Assembly: GCA_021199655.1 (NCBI GenBank)
Contig: JAJQHQ010000075.1
Coordinates: forward strand, 1-46,585
Direction of reading: 5' to 3'
Source of the DNA: Lachnospiraceae bacterium
GTDB taxonomy: Bacteria > Bacillota > Clostridia > Lachnospirales > Lachnospiraceae
DNA length: 46,585 nucleotides
Below the pieces are notes generated by a model. That model did no database searches. It worked only from the letters and a program-made list of their open reading frames with translations, and was not told the DNA's origin. A program made the translations under genes and the position numbers. Positions within the stretch are counted from its first letter, which is position 1. Every line of letters starts with the position of its first letter. This document shows, in pieces, positions 33,038 to 41,211 of this stretch.

Positions 33038-35011
33038 ATGGCTGAAAAGAAAGCAGGAACACAGACCGTTTTGTCCATAGACCTGGAAACGTATAGTTCC
33101 GTGGACCTTGGTAAGTGCGGCGTGTACAAATACTGCGAATCGGACGATTTTGAGATCCTCCTGTTCGCTTACGCCTTTGACGATGACGAGGTGCTGATTA
33201 TCGACATGGCTTGTGGGGAGGAACTGCCGCAGGAAATCATCGACGCCATTGAGTCGCCGGACATCATTAAGGCAGCGTGGAACGCACAGTTCGAGCGGAC
33301 ATGCTTAAGCCGTTACCTTGGGCATCAGCTTTCCCCAGATTCCTGGCGCTGCTCGATGGTTCATGCGGCTTCCCTGTCGCTCCCACTCTCCCTGAAAGAG
33401 GCGGCAAAGGCGCTGAAGACCGGGGAGCAGAAGGACCGTGCAGGTGAGGCGCTGATCCGCAAATTCTCGGTGCCGAAGGTCAATAAGAGCACGGAAACAG
33501 TGAAGCGGACATACCCGAAGGATGATCCGGCGGGCTGGCAGATGTTTAAGGACTACTGTCTGCAGGACGTAAGAACCGAGCAGGACATCCGCAAGAAGAT
33601 CGAGCGGTTCCCCATGCCGGATATCGAGTGGGACTTTTACCACATGGACCAGAGGATCAATGACCGGGGAGTCCTTATTGACATGGAACTGGTGGAGCAG
33701 GCTATCACCTGTGACCTGACGCTGTCGGATGAGATGGCAAAGCGGGCATATGATTTGACAGGGCTTGAAAATCCGAATTCCGTGTCCCAGCTGAAGATGT
33801 GGCTGGAAGAACGGGGTATTGACGCACCGAGCCTTGGGAAGAAGGATGTTGCCGCGCTGATTGCGGAACTGGACAAAAACAGTGTTGACCAGGAAGCCCT
33901 GGACATGCTGAAACTCCGATTGCAGATGGCGAAGTCCTCCGTGAAGAAATACCAGGCGGCGGAACGGGCAGCCTGTAAAGACGGAAGGGCGCGTGGTTTG
34001 TTTCAGTTTAACGGTGCCAACAGGACAGGGCGGTGGAGTGGCCGCTTAATCCAGTTACAAAATTTGCCACAAAACCACATCGACACACTGGATGAGGCGC
34101 GGGATCTGGTGAAGATGGGATGCTTTGAACTTTTGTCCATGTTTTACGGGAACACACCCGATATCCTGTCCCAGCTGATCCGCACAATGCTGATCCCGAA
34201 ATCCGGATGCGAATTCCGCATCGCAGATTATTCGGCGGTCGAGGCGAGGGTGCTTGCCTGGGAAGCCGGGGAGCAGTGGCGGCTGGATGCTTTCCGGGAT
34301 GGGAAGGACATCTACTGCGAGTCGGCAAGCCAGATGTTTCATGTGCCTGTTGTGAAGCACGGCATCAACGGCGACCTGCGGCAAAAAGGTAAGGTAGCGG
34401 AGCTGGCCTGTGGTTATCAGGGCGGGGCGGGCGCACTCATCAGCATGGGCGCTTTGGATATGGGTCTGAAGGAATCGGAACTGCAGGGGCTGATTGATGA
34501 TTGGCGGGAGGCCAATCCTGCCATCGTAAAGTATTGGTGGGATGTGGAGAAGGCCGCAACCGAGACCGTAAGGACGCACGAAGAAACCGAGGTCGGGAAG
34601 ATTCATTTTGAATTCTATGGGAATGCGCTCTGGATGGTTCTTCCTTCCGGCAGGAGGCTGGCCTACTTAAGCCCCAAGCTGCAGCCGAACCGTTTCGGAC
34701 GGATGTCGCTCACCTTCATGGGTGTTGGCACGAACAACAAGTGGTGCCGGCAGGAGACATATGGGGGCAAGCTGGTGGAGAATGCGACACAGGCCATTGC
34801 GCGAGACCTTCTGGCGGAAGCCATGCTGCGGATCGAGAAAGCAGGATACGACATTGTCGGATCGGTCCACGATGAAGTGATTGTTGAGGCTCCGATTGGT
34901 GTTGGCAGTGTGGAGGAGCTTTGCGGCCTGATGTCGGAAAGCCCTAAGTGGTGTCCTGACCTGCTGTTAAATGCCGCAGGCTATTCCGGGCAGTATTACT
35001 TCAAGGATTAG
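33038..35011 (+). CDS. Phage family A DNA polymerase
   Basis: A 657-residue polymerase. The N-terminal 3'-5' exonuclease starts with LSIDLETYSSVDLGKCGVYK (DxE of ExoI). A CxLQDVRTEQDIRKK stretch lies near residue 180. Polymerase motif A is ADYSAVEARVLAWEAGE, motif B is RQKGKVAELACGYQGG, and motif C is GSVHDEVIVEAP. All catalytic aspartates are present, so it appears active. The size fits the phage type that lacks the 5'-3' exonuclease domain of Pol I. ATG 33038 has AAAGGAGACG upstream; an in-frame start at 33020 sits before it. It is the main replicative enzyme of the element. Confidence 0.93.
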   Translation: MAEKKAGTQTVLSIDLETYSSVDLGKCGVYKYCESDDFEILLFAYAFDDDEVLIIDMACGEELPQEIIDAIESPDIIKAAWNAQFERTCLSRYLGHQLSPDSWRCSMVHAASLSLPLSLKEAAKALKTGEQKDRAGEALIRKFSVPKVNKSTETVKRTYPKDDPAGWQMFKDYCLQDVRTEQDIRKKIERFPMPDIEWDFYHMDQRINDRGVLIDMELVEQAITCDLTLSDEMAKRAYDLTGLENPNSVSQLKMWLEERGIDAPSLGKKDVAALIAELDKNSVDQEALDMLKLRLQMAKSSVKKYQAAERAACKDGRARGLFQFNGANRTGRWSGRLIQLQNLPQNHIDTLDEARDLVKMGCFELLSMFYGNTPDILSQLIRTMLIPKSGCEFRIADYSAVEARVLAWEAGEQWRLDAFRDGKDIYCESASQMFHVPVVKHGINGDLRQKGKVAELACGYQGGAGALISMGALDMGLKESELQGLIDDWREANPAIVKYWWDVEKAATETVRTHEETEVGKIHFEFYGNALWMVLPSGRRLAYLSPKLQPNRFGRMSLTFMGVGTNNKWCRQETYGGKLVENATQAIARDLLAEAMLRIEKAGYDIVGSVHDEVIVEAPIGVGSVEELCGLMSESPKWCPDLLLNAAGYSGQYYFKD

Positions 35012-35020
35012 GAGGGTACG

Positions 35021-35416
35021 ATGGGACAGGTTTTAAAGCTGAAGGATGGCAGGATTACAACGGTGTTTAGTCTCCGTGATGGCATGGAACTGATAGAGGA
35101 ATATGGCGGACATGAACTCCGCTGCTTTCTCGAAGAAGAGATGTCCGGACTGCAGGAGGAACTGGATGGTTATAAGGAAGATGCGGATTCCTACGAGAAG
35201 GAACTGGATCAGGCTAGGGATCGCCAGCACTCCCTCCTGTGCGATATCCGTGAAGAGGCAGAAACAGTCAGTGATTTGCTGGATGCAGACCGGCTTGACC
35301 GACGGAAGTTAAGGAAGGCCGTGGACGGCACTGGCGCAAGGCGAATGATGAACTGTAAAAGGTCGGCGGGAGGCAGAAAACTTCCCGCTGATTTTTTTGA
35401 AATTTTTTCTCCGTAA
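35021..35416 (+). CDS. Small phage protein with C-terminus altered by a one-base shift
   Basis: A frame of 131 residues starting nine bases after the polymerase. Residues 1-100 look normal for a small coiled-coil phage protein: LKDGRITTVFSLRDGMELIE, YGGHELRCFLEEEM and LLDADRLDRRKLRKAVDG. After about 35333 the frame drifts into the terminator and the intergenic repeat, ending FFEIFSP. In the next frame, the sequence reads WRKANDEL and stops at TAA 35356-35358, just before the terminator hairpin. One missing base near 35333 would explain this. Relatives I recall end in a similar N(D/R)EL tail. It may be decay or a sequencing error. Confidence 0.65.
   Translation: MGQVLKLKDGRITTVFSLRDGMELIEEYGGHELRCFLEEEMSGLQEELDGYKEDADSYEKELDQARDRQHSLLCDIREEAETVSDLLDADRLDRRKLRKAVDGTGARRMMNCKRSAGGRKLPADFFEIFSP
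35365..35398 (+). terminator. Rho-independent terminator after the polymerase block
   Basis: GGCGGGAGG (35365-35373) pairs along nine positions, two of them G-U, with CTTCCCGCT (35381-35389) around a 7-base loop. TTTTTTT follows at 35392-35398. It lies directly before copy 2 of the intergenic element. Confidence 0.75.
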
Positions 35417-35455
35417 TACCACTAAAACCCCGATTCCCAAGCCTATAGGACAGAG
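35391..35455 (+). repeat. Conserved intergenic element, copy 2
   Basis: T-rich part with GAAATTTTTT, then ATACCACTAAAACCCC from 35416, then AAGCCTATAGGACAGA. The element begins in the T-run of the terminator and ends seven bases before the ribosome binding site of the gene at 35479. Confidence 0.78.
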
Positions 35456-35478
35456 GCACCGAAAGGAGGTCAATTGAT

Positions 35479-35937
35479 TTGAAGCGCAGAGGTACAAACA
35501 AAGCAGTGCCGACCCGCAGCACAGCCTCACAAGCAGCCACTGTTCAGGAAAAAACCATAGGGAACGCAGAGCCGTGCGGGGAAGGCTTACCCGGCACAGC
35601 GGAGCAGACACTTGCGGACTGCCCATCCTGCAAAGGAAACTGCCATGCATACCGCGCAGGAAAGTGCATCGCACTTGAGAAGCCGGATTTTGGAGGCGGG
35701 CCCTGCCCATTTTACAGGGACGGCGGGGAGGCGAGGGAACAGAGAGTTGCTTCTATGGAGGCGCTCATAGCGGTCGGGAAACTGGATCTGGTCACGCGCT
35801 ACTACGGCAGCTGTGAGCGGTTCCTGCAGATTTTAGCGGCAGAGAAGGCGGGGATGGATTCCCACGCTTTTGATGTGATACCGGAAGAAGCTCCGGTGTC
35901 AGGACAAATTCAGGAAAACGGAGGTATTGAAACATGA
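35479..35937 (+). CDS. Hypothetical cysteine-rich phage protein
   Basis: A 152-residue protein from a TTG start with a near-perfect AAAGGAGGT eight bases upstream. Cysteines are grouped: LADCPSCKGNCHAYRAGKCI and GGGPCPFYRDG, probably a zinc-binding unit. The rest is helical (SMEALIAVGKLDLVTRYYGS). It overlaps the DUF932 gene by four bases (ATGA at 35934-35937). It is the first gene after copy 2 of the intergenic element. The function is not known to me. Confidence 0.68.
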   Translation: MKRRGTNKAVPTRSTASQAATVQEKTIGNAEPCGEGLPGTAEQTLADCPSCKGNCHAYRAGKCIALEKPDFGGGPCPFYRDGGEAREQRVASMEALIAVGKLDLVTRYYGSCERFLQILAAEKAGMDSHAFDVIPEEAPVSGQIQENGGIET

Positions 35938-37004
35938 AGTCAGGAAGAAATTTGAACGAGCTGATGGTGGAACTGGACCGCCAGAGCAAGGCAAAGCGGG
36001 ACTATATCGGTCCGGGAGCGGGGATGCGTCTGTGGGATGACGGACACACCTTTGAAATCAATCATCCGGGGACAGGCGGGCAGGAGGTGTTCGGCACTTC
36101 CCAGCTGTTCCACAGGCAGGTAGCGTCGGCGCTGGGAATCCCCAGCAAGTACTACGATGTGATGCAGGAGCGGAAGCCGGACCTGCTGGCGGAAAACGTG
36201 AACAGCTGGTTTGCCGATAAGGAGAACAGCTATATGGTGCGCTCCATGCAGTACGGGGACACGAGACTGGCGAGGGCGCTGCTCTCGGAGCGTTACCGCA
36301 GGATCGACAACATGGAGATTGCGGCGGCAGTCCTCCCGCTGTTTGCCGGAACGGAGCAGTACGAGGTGGTCTCCTGCGAGGTGACGGAGAACCGGCTGTA
36401 TTTGAAAATCGTAAACCACAAGCTGGAGACCGCAGTGGTGCCGGGGGATTACGTACAGGCAGGCGTCATGATCTCCAATTCCGAGGTCGGGCTTGGCGCA
36501 GTATCCGTGCAGCCGCTTCTTTACCGTCTGGTCTGCACCAACGGCATGACTGTGAACGATTTCGGTGAGCGCAGGCACCATGTGGGCAGACAGGCGAAAG
36601 CCATGGATGACAGCTTCGAGTTGTATTCGGACGAAACGATGGAAGCGGAGGACAAAGCGTTTCTCCTGAAACTGCGGGACACGACGATGGCGGCGATTGA
36701 TGAGAGCCGTTTCCACAAGGTGGTCGGCAGGCTGCAGGAGAGCGTGGGTGTTCCGATTACCGGCTCGGTGCAGAACGTGGTGGAGCTGACCAGCAGGACG
36801 TTCGGCATCAACCAGGCGGAGCAGGAAGGGATACTCAAATATCTGATTGAGGGCGGCGACCTTTCTATGTACGGCTTATCCAATGCAGTGACAAGGGCAA
36901 GCCAGGACGTGGAGAGCTATGACCGTGCAACGGCACTTGAAGGCATCGGATGGCAGGTGGCGACCATGGAGCCGGCACTTTGGAGGGAGGTAAACAACGC
37001 ATGA
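35934..37004 (+). CDS. DUF932 family protein
   Basis: A 356-residue protein of the DUF932 family, found on phages and plasmids. Typical segments are FHRQVASALGIPSKYYDVMQ, YMVRSMQYGDTRLARALLSE and RYRRIDNMEIAAAVLPLFAG, and LLYRLVCTNGMTVNDFGERR. It is soluble. The biochemical role of the family is not established; in plasmids it often accompanies replication or anti-restriction genes. Its start overlaps the preceding gene and its TGA overlaps the next (ATGA at 37001-37004), so translation of this block is coupled. Confidence 0.85.
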   Translation: MKSGRNLNELMVELDRQSKAKRDYIGPGAGMRLWDDGHTFEINHPGTGGQEVFGTSQLFHRQVASALGIPSKYYDVMQERKPDLLAENVNSWFADKENSYMVRSMQYGDTRLARALLSERYRRIDNMEIAAAVLPLFAGTEQYEVVSCEVTENRLYLKIVNHKLETAVVPGDYVQAGVMISNSEVGLGAVSVQPLLYRLVCTNGMTVNDFGERRHHVGRQAKAMDDSFELYSDETMEAEDKAFLLKLRDTTMAAIDESRFHKVVGRLQESVGVPITGSVQNVVELTSRTFGINQAEQEGILKYLIEGGDLSMYGLSNAVTRASQDVESYDRATALEGIGWQVATMEPALWREVNNA

Positions 37005-37840
37005 GGAATTTGAGAAGGAAAAGAAGATGGATTGCTTATTGCTGCACAGCAGTGGTGGTGCTGCTGATTGTGCTTCTTGTGAGAAGCTGTGGCAGAAATA
37101 AGGAGCAGGAAACAGAGCAGATGGCTGAGACGGCAGCAGAGGCTATTGCAGAGGGTGAAACCGAGACCAAAGGCAGGGCAGAAACTGAGGAAGCAACCGA
37201 ATCAGAGATTGCAGCAGAAGAAACGGAGACCGAAGAAGAAACCGAGACTGTCACAAAAACACCTGTCACCCACGACATCCCGGACATCTCAGACCTGGAA
37301 TTCCCATTCACGACAATGTCGCTCGATTGGGGTGAGGACACACTGGAAGGTTGGTGGCATTATGACATCCCGGAGGAATACGAGCAGACGGGCGGATATT
37401 TGCCGGATGCCGTGCAGGTTTACACTTATGCGCTCTGTACACAGAACAATATAGATTATGCGATGGTCCTTGCCATCATCGAGGCGGAGAGCGGGTACAA
37501 ATGGGATGCGGTCAGCAAGACCGGGGCACTCGGATATATGCAGGTTGTTCCATCCTATCACTCTGAGCGGCTGTCAATCCCGCAGTCGGACGAGGCGTTT
37601 ATCAATCCTTATTTGAACATTGGTGCCGGCATCAGCTTCCTGGTGGAGCTGTCCGAGCGGTTCGATTCGCAGGAGATGGTGTTGACTGCCTACCACTACG
37701 GAGTGACGGGATCATACAGGGACTACTGGAACAAGGGAGCGACAGACTCTCCGTATTCGGACGAGGTGCTGGAAATCGCCCAGCGAATCCAAAGCCAGCT
37801 TGATGAACGCGCAGAGGAGGCGCAGGCACATGGCGAGTGA
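37001..37840 (+). CDS. Membrane-anchored lytic transglycosylase (SLT domain)
   Basis: A 279-residue protein. A basic N-terminus (RNLRRKRRW) precedes one membrane segment (residues 11-27), then a Glu/Thr-rich linker to about residue 95. The SLT domain lies in residues 138-270: VLAIIEAESGYKWDAVSKTG with catalytic Glu likely E163, then LGYMQVVP and YLNIGAGISFLVELSERF, and TAYHYG. It would cut peptidoglycan outside the membrane. Such enzymes are common in conjugative elements and phage tails; among early replication genes it is less expected. ATG 37001 has GGAGGGAGG upstream. Confidence 0.87.
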   Translation: MRNLRRKRRWIAYCCTAVVVLLIVLLVRSCGRNKEQETEQMAETAAEAIAEGETETKGRAETEEATESEIAAEETETEEETETVTKTPVTHDIPDISDLEFPFTTMSLDWGEDTLEGWWHYDIPEEYEQTGGYLPDAVQVYTYALCTQNNIDYAMVLAIIEAESGYKWDAVSKTGALGYMQVVPSYHSERLSIPQSDEAFINPYLNIGAGISFLVELSERFDSQEMVLTAYHYGVTGSYRDYWNKGATDSPYSDEVLEIAQRIQSQLDERAEEAQAHGE

Positions 37841-38090
37841 TTTTAAATTCCGCTGGGCTGAACCGGGAGAAACGGTACAGCCATATACGGAACCGGTGCG
37901 CAGCAGGGGTCATGCAGACCCCACTGCGGATGCCGCCATCGGGCACATCATTGCAGAAGAAAAACGGGAACGGCGCAGGAAGGAAAGACAGCGCCAGGAG
38001 AAGCATCGGCCAAAGAATGGATACCAACGGAAGGATACCGGCAAACCGAGGACTTCCGTATGGAGAAACACCGATAGAAAGAAAAATTGA
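37830..38090 (+). CDS. Hypothetical small basic protein, 86 residues
   Basis: Not recognised. ATG 37830 has AGAGGAGG about ten bases upstream and overlaps the end of the transglycosylase gene by eleven bases. The first part, DFKFRWAEPGETVQPYTEPV, is followed by a very basic, arginine-rich half (EKRERRRKERQRQEKHRPKN), probably disordered and perhaps DNA- or RNA-binding. A terminator follows 30 bases after its stop. Confidence 0.6.
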   Translation: MASDFKFRWAEPGETVQPYTEPVRSRGHADPTADAAIGHIIAEEKRERRRKERQRQEKHRPKNGYQRKDTGKPRTSVWRNTDRKKN

Positions 38091-38119
38091 ACCTGAATTG
38101 AAACTCTGACAAAAACGCA

Positions 38120-38147
38120 CCCCTGCCACGCTGGCAGGGGATTTTTT
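38120..38147 (+). terminator. Rho-independent terminator
   Basis: CCCCTGCCA (38120-38128) pairs perfectly with TGGCAGGGG (38132-38140) around a 3-base loop, followed by TTTTTT. It is directly followed by copy 3 of the intergenic element. Confidence 0.88.
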
Positions 38148-38205
38148 GAAATTATTTTTCTCTTGATACCACTAAAACCCCATTTCTCAAGCCTATAGGA
38201 CAGAA
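38141..38205 (+). repeat. Conserved intergenic element, copy 3
   Basis: ATTTTTTGAAATTATTTTT, then ATACCACTAAAACCCC from 38166, then AAGCCTATAGGACAGA. It ends eight bases before the GGAGG of the VRR-NUC gene at 38228. Confidence 0.78.
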
Positions 38206-38227
38206 GGCAGTGAAGGAGGTAAGTCAG

Positions 38228-38617
38228 ATGCGTGAAAGCATGATTGAAAAAGCCTTTGTAGATGCCGTCCACGCTGAGGGCGGGATGGCAATGAAGTTCA
38301 CATCCCAGACGATGAACGGTGTACCTGACCGGCTGATCCTGTTCAAGATAGGGAAGTGCGCGTTCGTGGAACTGAAAGCACCGGGAAAGCAGATGCGGCC
38401 GCTGCAGCGTAAACGGCGCAAGGAACTGGAAGAGCTGGGCTTCCCGGTGTTCTGTGTAGACCGCATGGAGCAGATACAGCCGGTGATTGAAGCACTGAAA
38501 CGATGGAACCCCGGAGACCCGATCCCCACGGGCGTCGGCGCACAGATTCCTGAAATCAAAATGAGGGAGTTGCCGGGAGAGACATTCGGCGAGAAAGAGG
38601 AGGTGATGCTGCTATGA
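38228..38617 (+). CDS. VRR-NUC domain nuclease
   Basis: A 129-residue protein of the virus-type replication-repair nuclease family. RESMIEKAFVDAVHAEGG begins the fold. GVPDRLILFKIG gives the conserved Asp, and AFVELKAPGKQMRPLQRKRR gives the E-x-K and Q of the PD-(D/E)xK centre. It is small and complete. ATG 38228 follows GAAGGAGGTAAG at a good distance. In related phages, the gene lies next to the SNF2-type helicase, as here, and the two overlap (ATGA at 38614-38617). They probably act together on branched DNA. Confidence 0.9.
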   Translation: MRESMIEKAFVDAVHAEGGMAMKFTSQTMNGVPDRLILFKIGKCAFVELKAPGKQMRPLQRKRRKELEELGFPVFCVDRMEQIQPVIEALKRWNPGDPIPTGVGAQIPEIKMRELPGETFGEKEEVMLL

Positions 38618-39996
38618 AGTTCATACCACACGAGTACCAGACTTTCTGTATTGATTACATCAAGCAGCATAAGGTTTCGGCGCTTTTCCTTGATATGGGC
38701 TTGGGCTGAGGAAAGACAGTCATAACGCTTACGGCAATCAAAGACCTGATGCTTGACACGTTCGAGGTTTCAAAAGTGCTGGTCATCGGCCCTTTAAGAG
38801 TCTGCAGGGATACCTGACCGGCAGAGGTTGAGAAGTGGGATCACCTGAAAGACCTGGATGTGTCTGTGATGGTCGGCTCCCAGAAGGAGCGGATCGCCGC
38901 TCTGAACCACCCGGCGATGGTCTACATCATCAACAGGGAAAACGTGAAATGGTTTGTGGAGTATTACGAGAAGAACGGGCTGCGGTTCGATTTCGACTGC
39001 ATCGTTATCGATGAGCTGTCGTCCTTCAAGAATTACAAGTCAGAGCGGTTCCGCTGGCTGCGCAAAGTCCGTCCGTTTGTGAAGCGGTGGGTTGGGCTGA
39101 CCGGTACGCCGGCATCCAACGGCCTCATGGATTTATGGAGTGAGGTAGGAATCCTGGACGGCGGGGAGCGGCTCGGACGGTTCATCGGCAGATACAGGGA
39201 GGCATATTTCCGTCCGGGCAGCATGAACCCACAGACCGGGGTTGTGTTTCAGTACATCCCCAAGCCGGGTGCCGAGGAGCAGATATACCAGAGGATTTCC
39301 GACATCACGGTTTCTATGAAAACTCTGGATTACCTCGACATGCCGGAGTGCATCAGCACACAGCACTATGTAGAGATGGACGCGCAGGAGAAAAACCTGT
39401 ACGACACGTTAAAGCGTGACCTGCTGATTCCGCTGAAAGACGGCGACATCGATGCGGCGAATGCGGCGGCACTGACGGGCAAGCTCCTGCAGATGGCGAA
39501 CGGCGCCGTATATGACGAGAACGGAATGCCGAGACGGATACACGACAGGAAGCTCGAAATGCTCGAAGACTTGCTTGAGGCAGCGAACGGTCAGCCGGTC
39601 CTCATCGCATACTGGTTCAAGCACGACAGGATGCGGATCACGGAGCATCTGGACAGGCTCAGGATCAGGGTGCGCGACCTGAAATCCTCGGAGGACATCC
39701 GGGACTGGAATCGGGGGAACGTCCCTGTGGCGCTGATCCATAGCGCGTCAGCAGGACACGGGCTGAATCTTCAGAGCGACGGCCACATCCTCATCTGGTT
39801 CGGGCTGACCTGGTCATTGGAACTGTATCAGCAGACGAACGCCCGCCTCTGGCGGCAGGGACAGACACAGACTGTCACCATTCACCACATCATCACGAAG
39901 GATACCGTGGACGAGGATGTGATGGCGGCATTGGAACAGAAAGACATTACACAGGAGAAGCTGATCGACGCCGTGAAAGCACGGTTGTACGGATAA
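38614..39996 (+). pseudogene. SNF2/DEAD-like phage helicase interrupted by two in-frame TGA codons
   Basis: The frame from 38614 to 39996 has 460 codons and reads like one SNF2-family helicase, except for TGA at 38707-38709 (codon 32) and 38815-38817 (codon 68). The first is in the Walker A region: LFLDMGLG, stop, GKTVITLTAI. The second is in PLRVCRDT, stop, PAEVEKWDHL, where relatives as I recall have Trp. After it come VIDELSSFKN (motif II-like), GLTGTPASNGLMDLWSEVGI and the late RLWRQGQTQTVTIHHI, all conserved. An internal start at 38860 could only give a protein lacking Walker A. The gene is therefore inactive unless TGA is read through. The rest shows no decay, so the stops are recent. 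Confidence 0.85.
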
Positions 39997-40012
39997 GGAA
40001 AAGGAGGACGAC

Positions 40013-40606
40013 ATGACAAAATTCAGAACACCAAAACAGCCACAGGAAACTTTTTATAACGGCAGCCGTTACCACAGCCGGCTTGAAGCAAGATGGGCGG
40101 CATTCTTTGATGCCATGAACATCCGCTTCGAATATATGCCACAGGAGTTCGTGCTCCAGGACGGCAGTAGATTCATTCCGAACTTCAAGCTGTATGGCTT
40201 CACAGGGCGTGGCTCAGAAAGCTCGGATGTCCTCTGGACAGCGGTGACGGAAGCGTTCGACTGGAACGAGGAGAAGGACCACGGGGAGTTTTACAAGAAT
40301 ATGTGGCAATTCTGCCAGGGCAGCTCCCACGGCTATATCGTAAACCCCGCCATCGTCCTCCCTCCCTTCCCGGACGAGCTGAATGACTGGTTCAGCAACA
40401 TGGTCACTTCGTTTGCTTACGTGGATGGCGACACCTGCGCCTGCGTCATTGCAAAGCGGGAGGAAGAACCGGACTGTGAGGAGTTCATGCTGTGCGGGGA
40501 CGACTGCTGCTACATTGAGGACTGGCAGTTTGAGGTTACTGAGGAGGCACTGGAAAAAGCGAGAGGGGCGCGGCTGATCCCCTGGGAGGAGATGTTGAAA
40601 TGGTGA
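40013..40606 (+). CDS. Phage protein with possible PD-(D/E)xK nuclease fold
   Basis: A 197-residue protein. RYHSRLEARWAAFFDAMNIR followed by FEYMPQEFVLQDGSRFIPNF resembles the start of small endonuclease-like phage proteins (E in the first helix, D/N-F in the second strand). The expected following ExK is not visible, so activity is uncertain. Seven cysteines occur in the second half, including LCGDDCCY. AAGGAGG precedes ATG 40013. It sits between the helicase and the coiled-coil protein at 40600, and overlaps the latter by seven bases. Confidence 0.62.
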   Translation: MTKFRTPKQPQETFYNGSRYHSRLEARWAAFFDAMNIRFEYMPQEFVLQDGSRFIPNFKLYGFTGRGSESSDVLWTAVTEAFDWNEEKDHGEFYKNMWQFCQGSSHGYIVNPAIVLPPFPDELNDWFSNMVTSFAYVDGDTCACVIAKREEEPDCEEFMLCGDDCCYIEDWQFEVTEEALEKARGARLIPWEEMLKW

Positions 40607-41211
40607 CGGCAAATAATATGGCGGCAGGAAGAACTACACAGAAAAAAGATGGCAGGGCAAGAATGAAGCCGTCTGCCAAGGGCAAGAAGCTGGGCGAGCT
40701 GAAGGATGTCGGCATTGAGCCGTATGAGAACCTTGCAAACGCCATCGTAAAGCAGGCGGTTGTGGATTACAAGGAGCAGCTCCATAAACTGCTGAAAAAT
40801 CCGGAGAGTACCAGTGCCATGCATGAGGCGCAGAGGCTTGAGCGTTTTTTCCGTTCAAATTGGTACACAACCCTCACATCCCTGGATGGGGAGCGGCTGA
40901 TCAACGGGGTGCGCATCCTCGTCCGGAAAGAGGCTGCGGAAAAAGAATGGAAGGTAATTCTTTTGGAGTCAAAGAAGTGCAGGAAACAGGCGGAGGCACT
41001 CCGAAACGGCGGCACGGTGCCGGAAGTGACCGGAGATGGGGAATATTCCGGAGAAGAAATCAAGAATTTTGTGAAGAAGCTGGAACAGAAGGCAGATTCG
41101 CTCAAAGCCGAGGCAGCAGGGAAGAAAGCAGAGGCCGATGAGCTGGAACGGCAGGCAATTAAGGCAGTTGGTTTCCTGATAAAGGAGCCGAAGCAGAAAG
41201 GCGGTTCATGA
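40600..41211 (+). CDS. Hypothetical coiled-coil phage protein
   Basis: A 203-residue protein with a basic N-terminus (KKDGRARMKPSAKGKKLGEL), a central part (MHEAQRLERFFRSNWYTTLT) and a C-terminal coiled coil (residues 145-190, rich in Ala, Glu and Lys: KKLEQKADSLKAEAAGKKAE). I do not assign a function. GGGAGGAG lies eight bases before ATG 40600. Its TGA overlaps the next ATG (41208-41211). It is the last complete gene of the mobile element in this window; where a terminase or other late genes would be expected, the sequence changes character. Confidence 0.65.
   Translation: MVTANNMAAGRTTQKKDGRARMKPSAKGKKLGELKDVGIEPYENLANAIVKQAVVDYKEQLHKLLKNPESTSAMHEAQRLERFFRSNWYTTLTSLDGERLINGVRILVRKEAAEKEWKVILLESKKCRKQAEALRNGGTVPEVTGDGEYSGEEIKNFVKKLEQKADSLKAEAAGKKAEADELERQAIKAVGFLIKEPKQKGGS

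Noticed and set aside
38707-38817. TGA as selenocysteine or a general code change.
   Set aside because: No selenocysteine insertion hairpin is apparent, Trp is TGG elsewhere in the same gene, and neighbouring genes end with TGA.
40600-41211. Phage terminase small subunit.
   Set aside because: Position would suit it, but the sequence is a basic plus coiled-coil protein without the helix-turn-helix pattern of that family.
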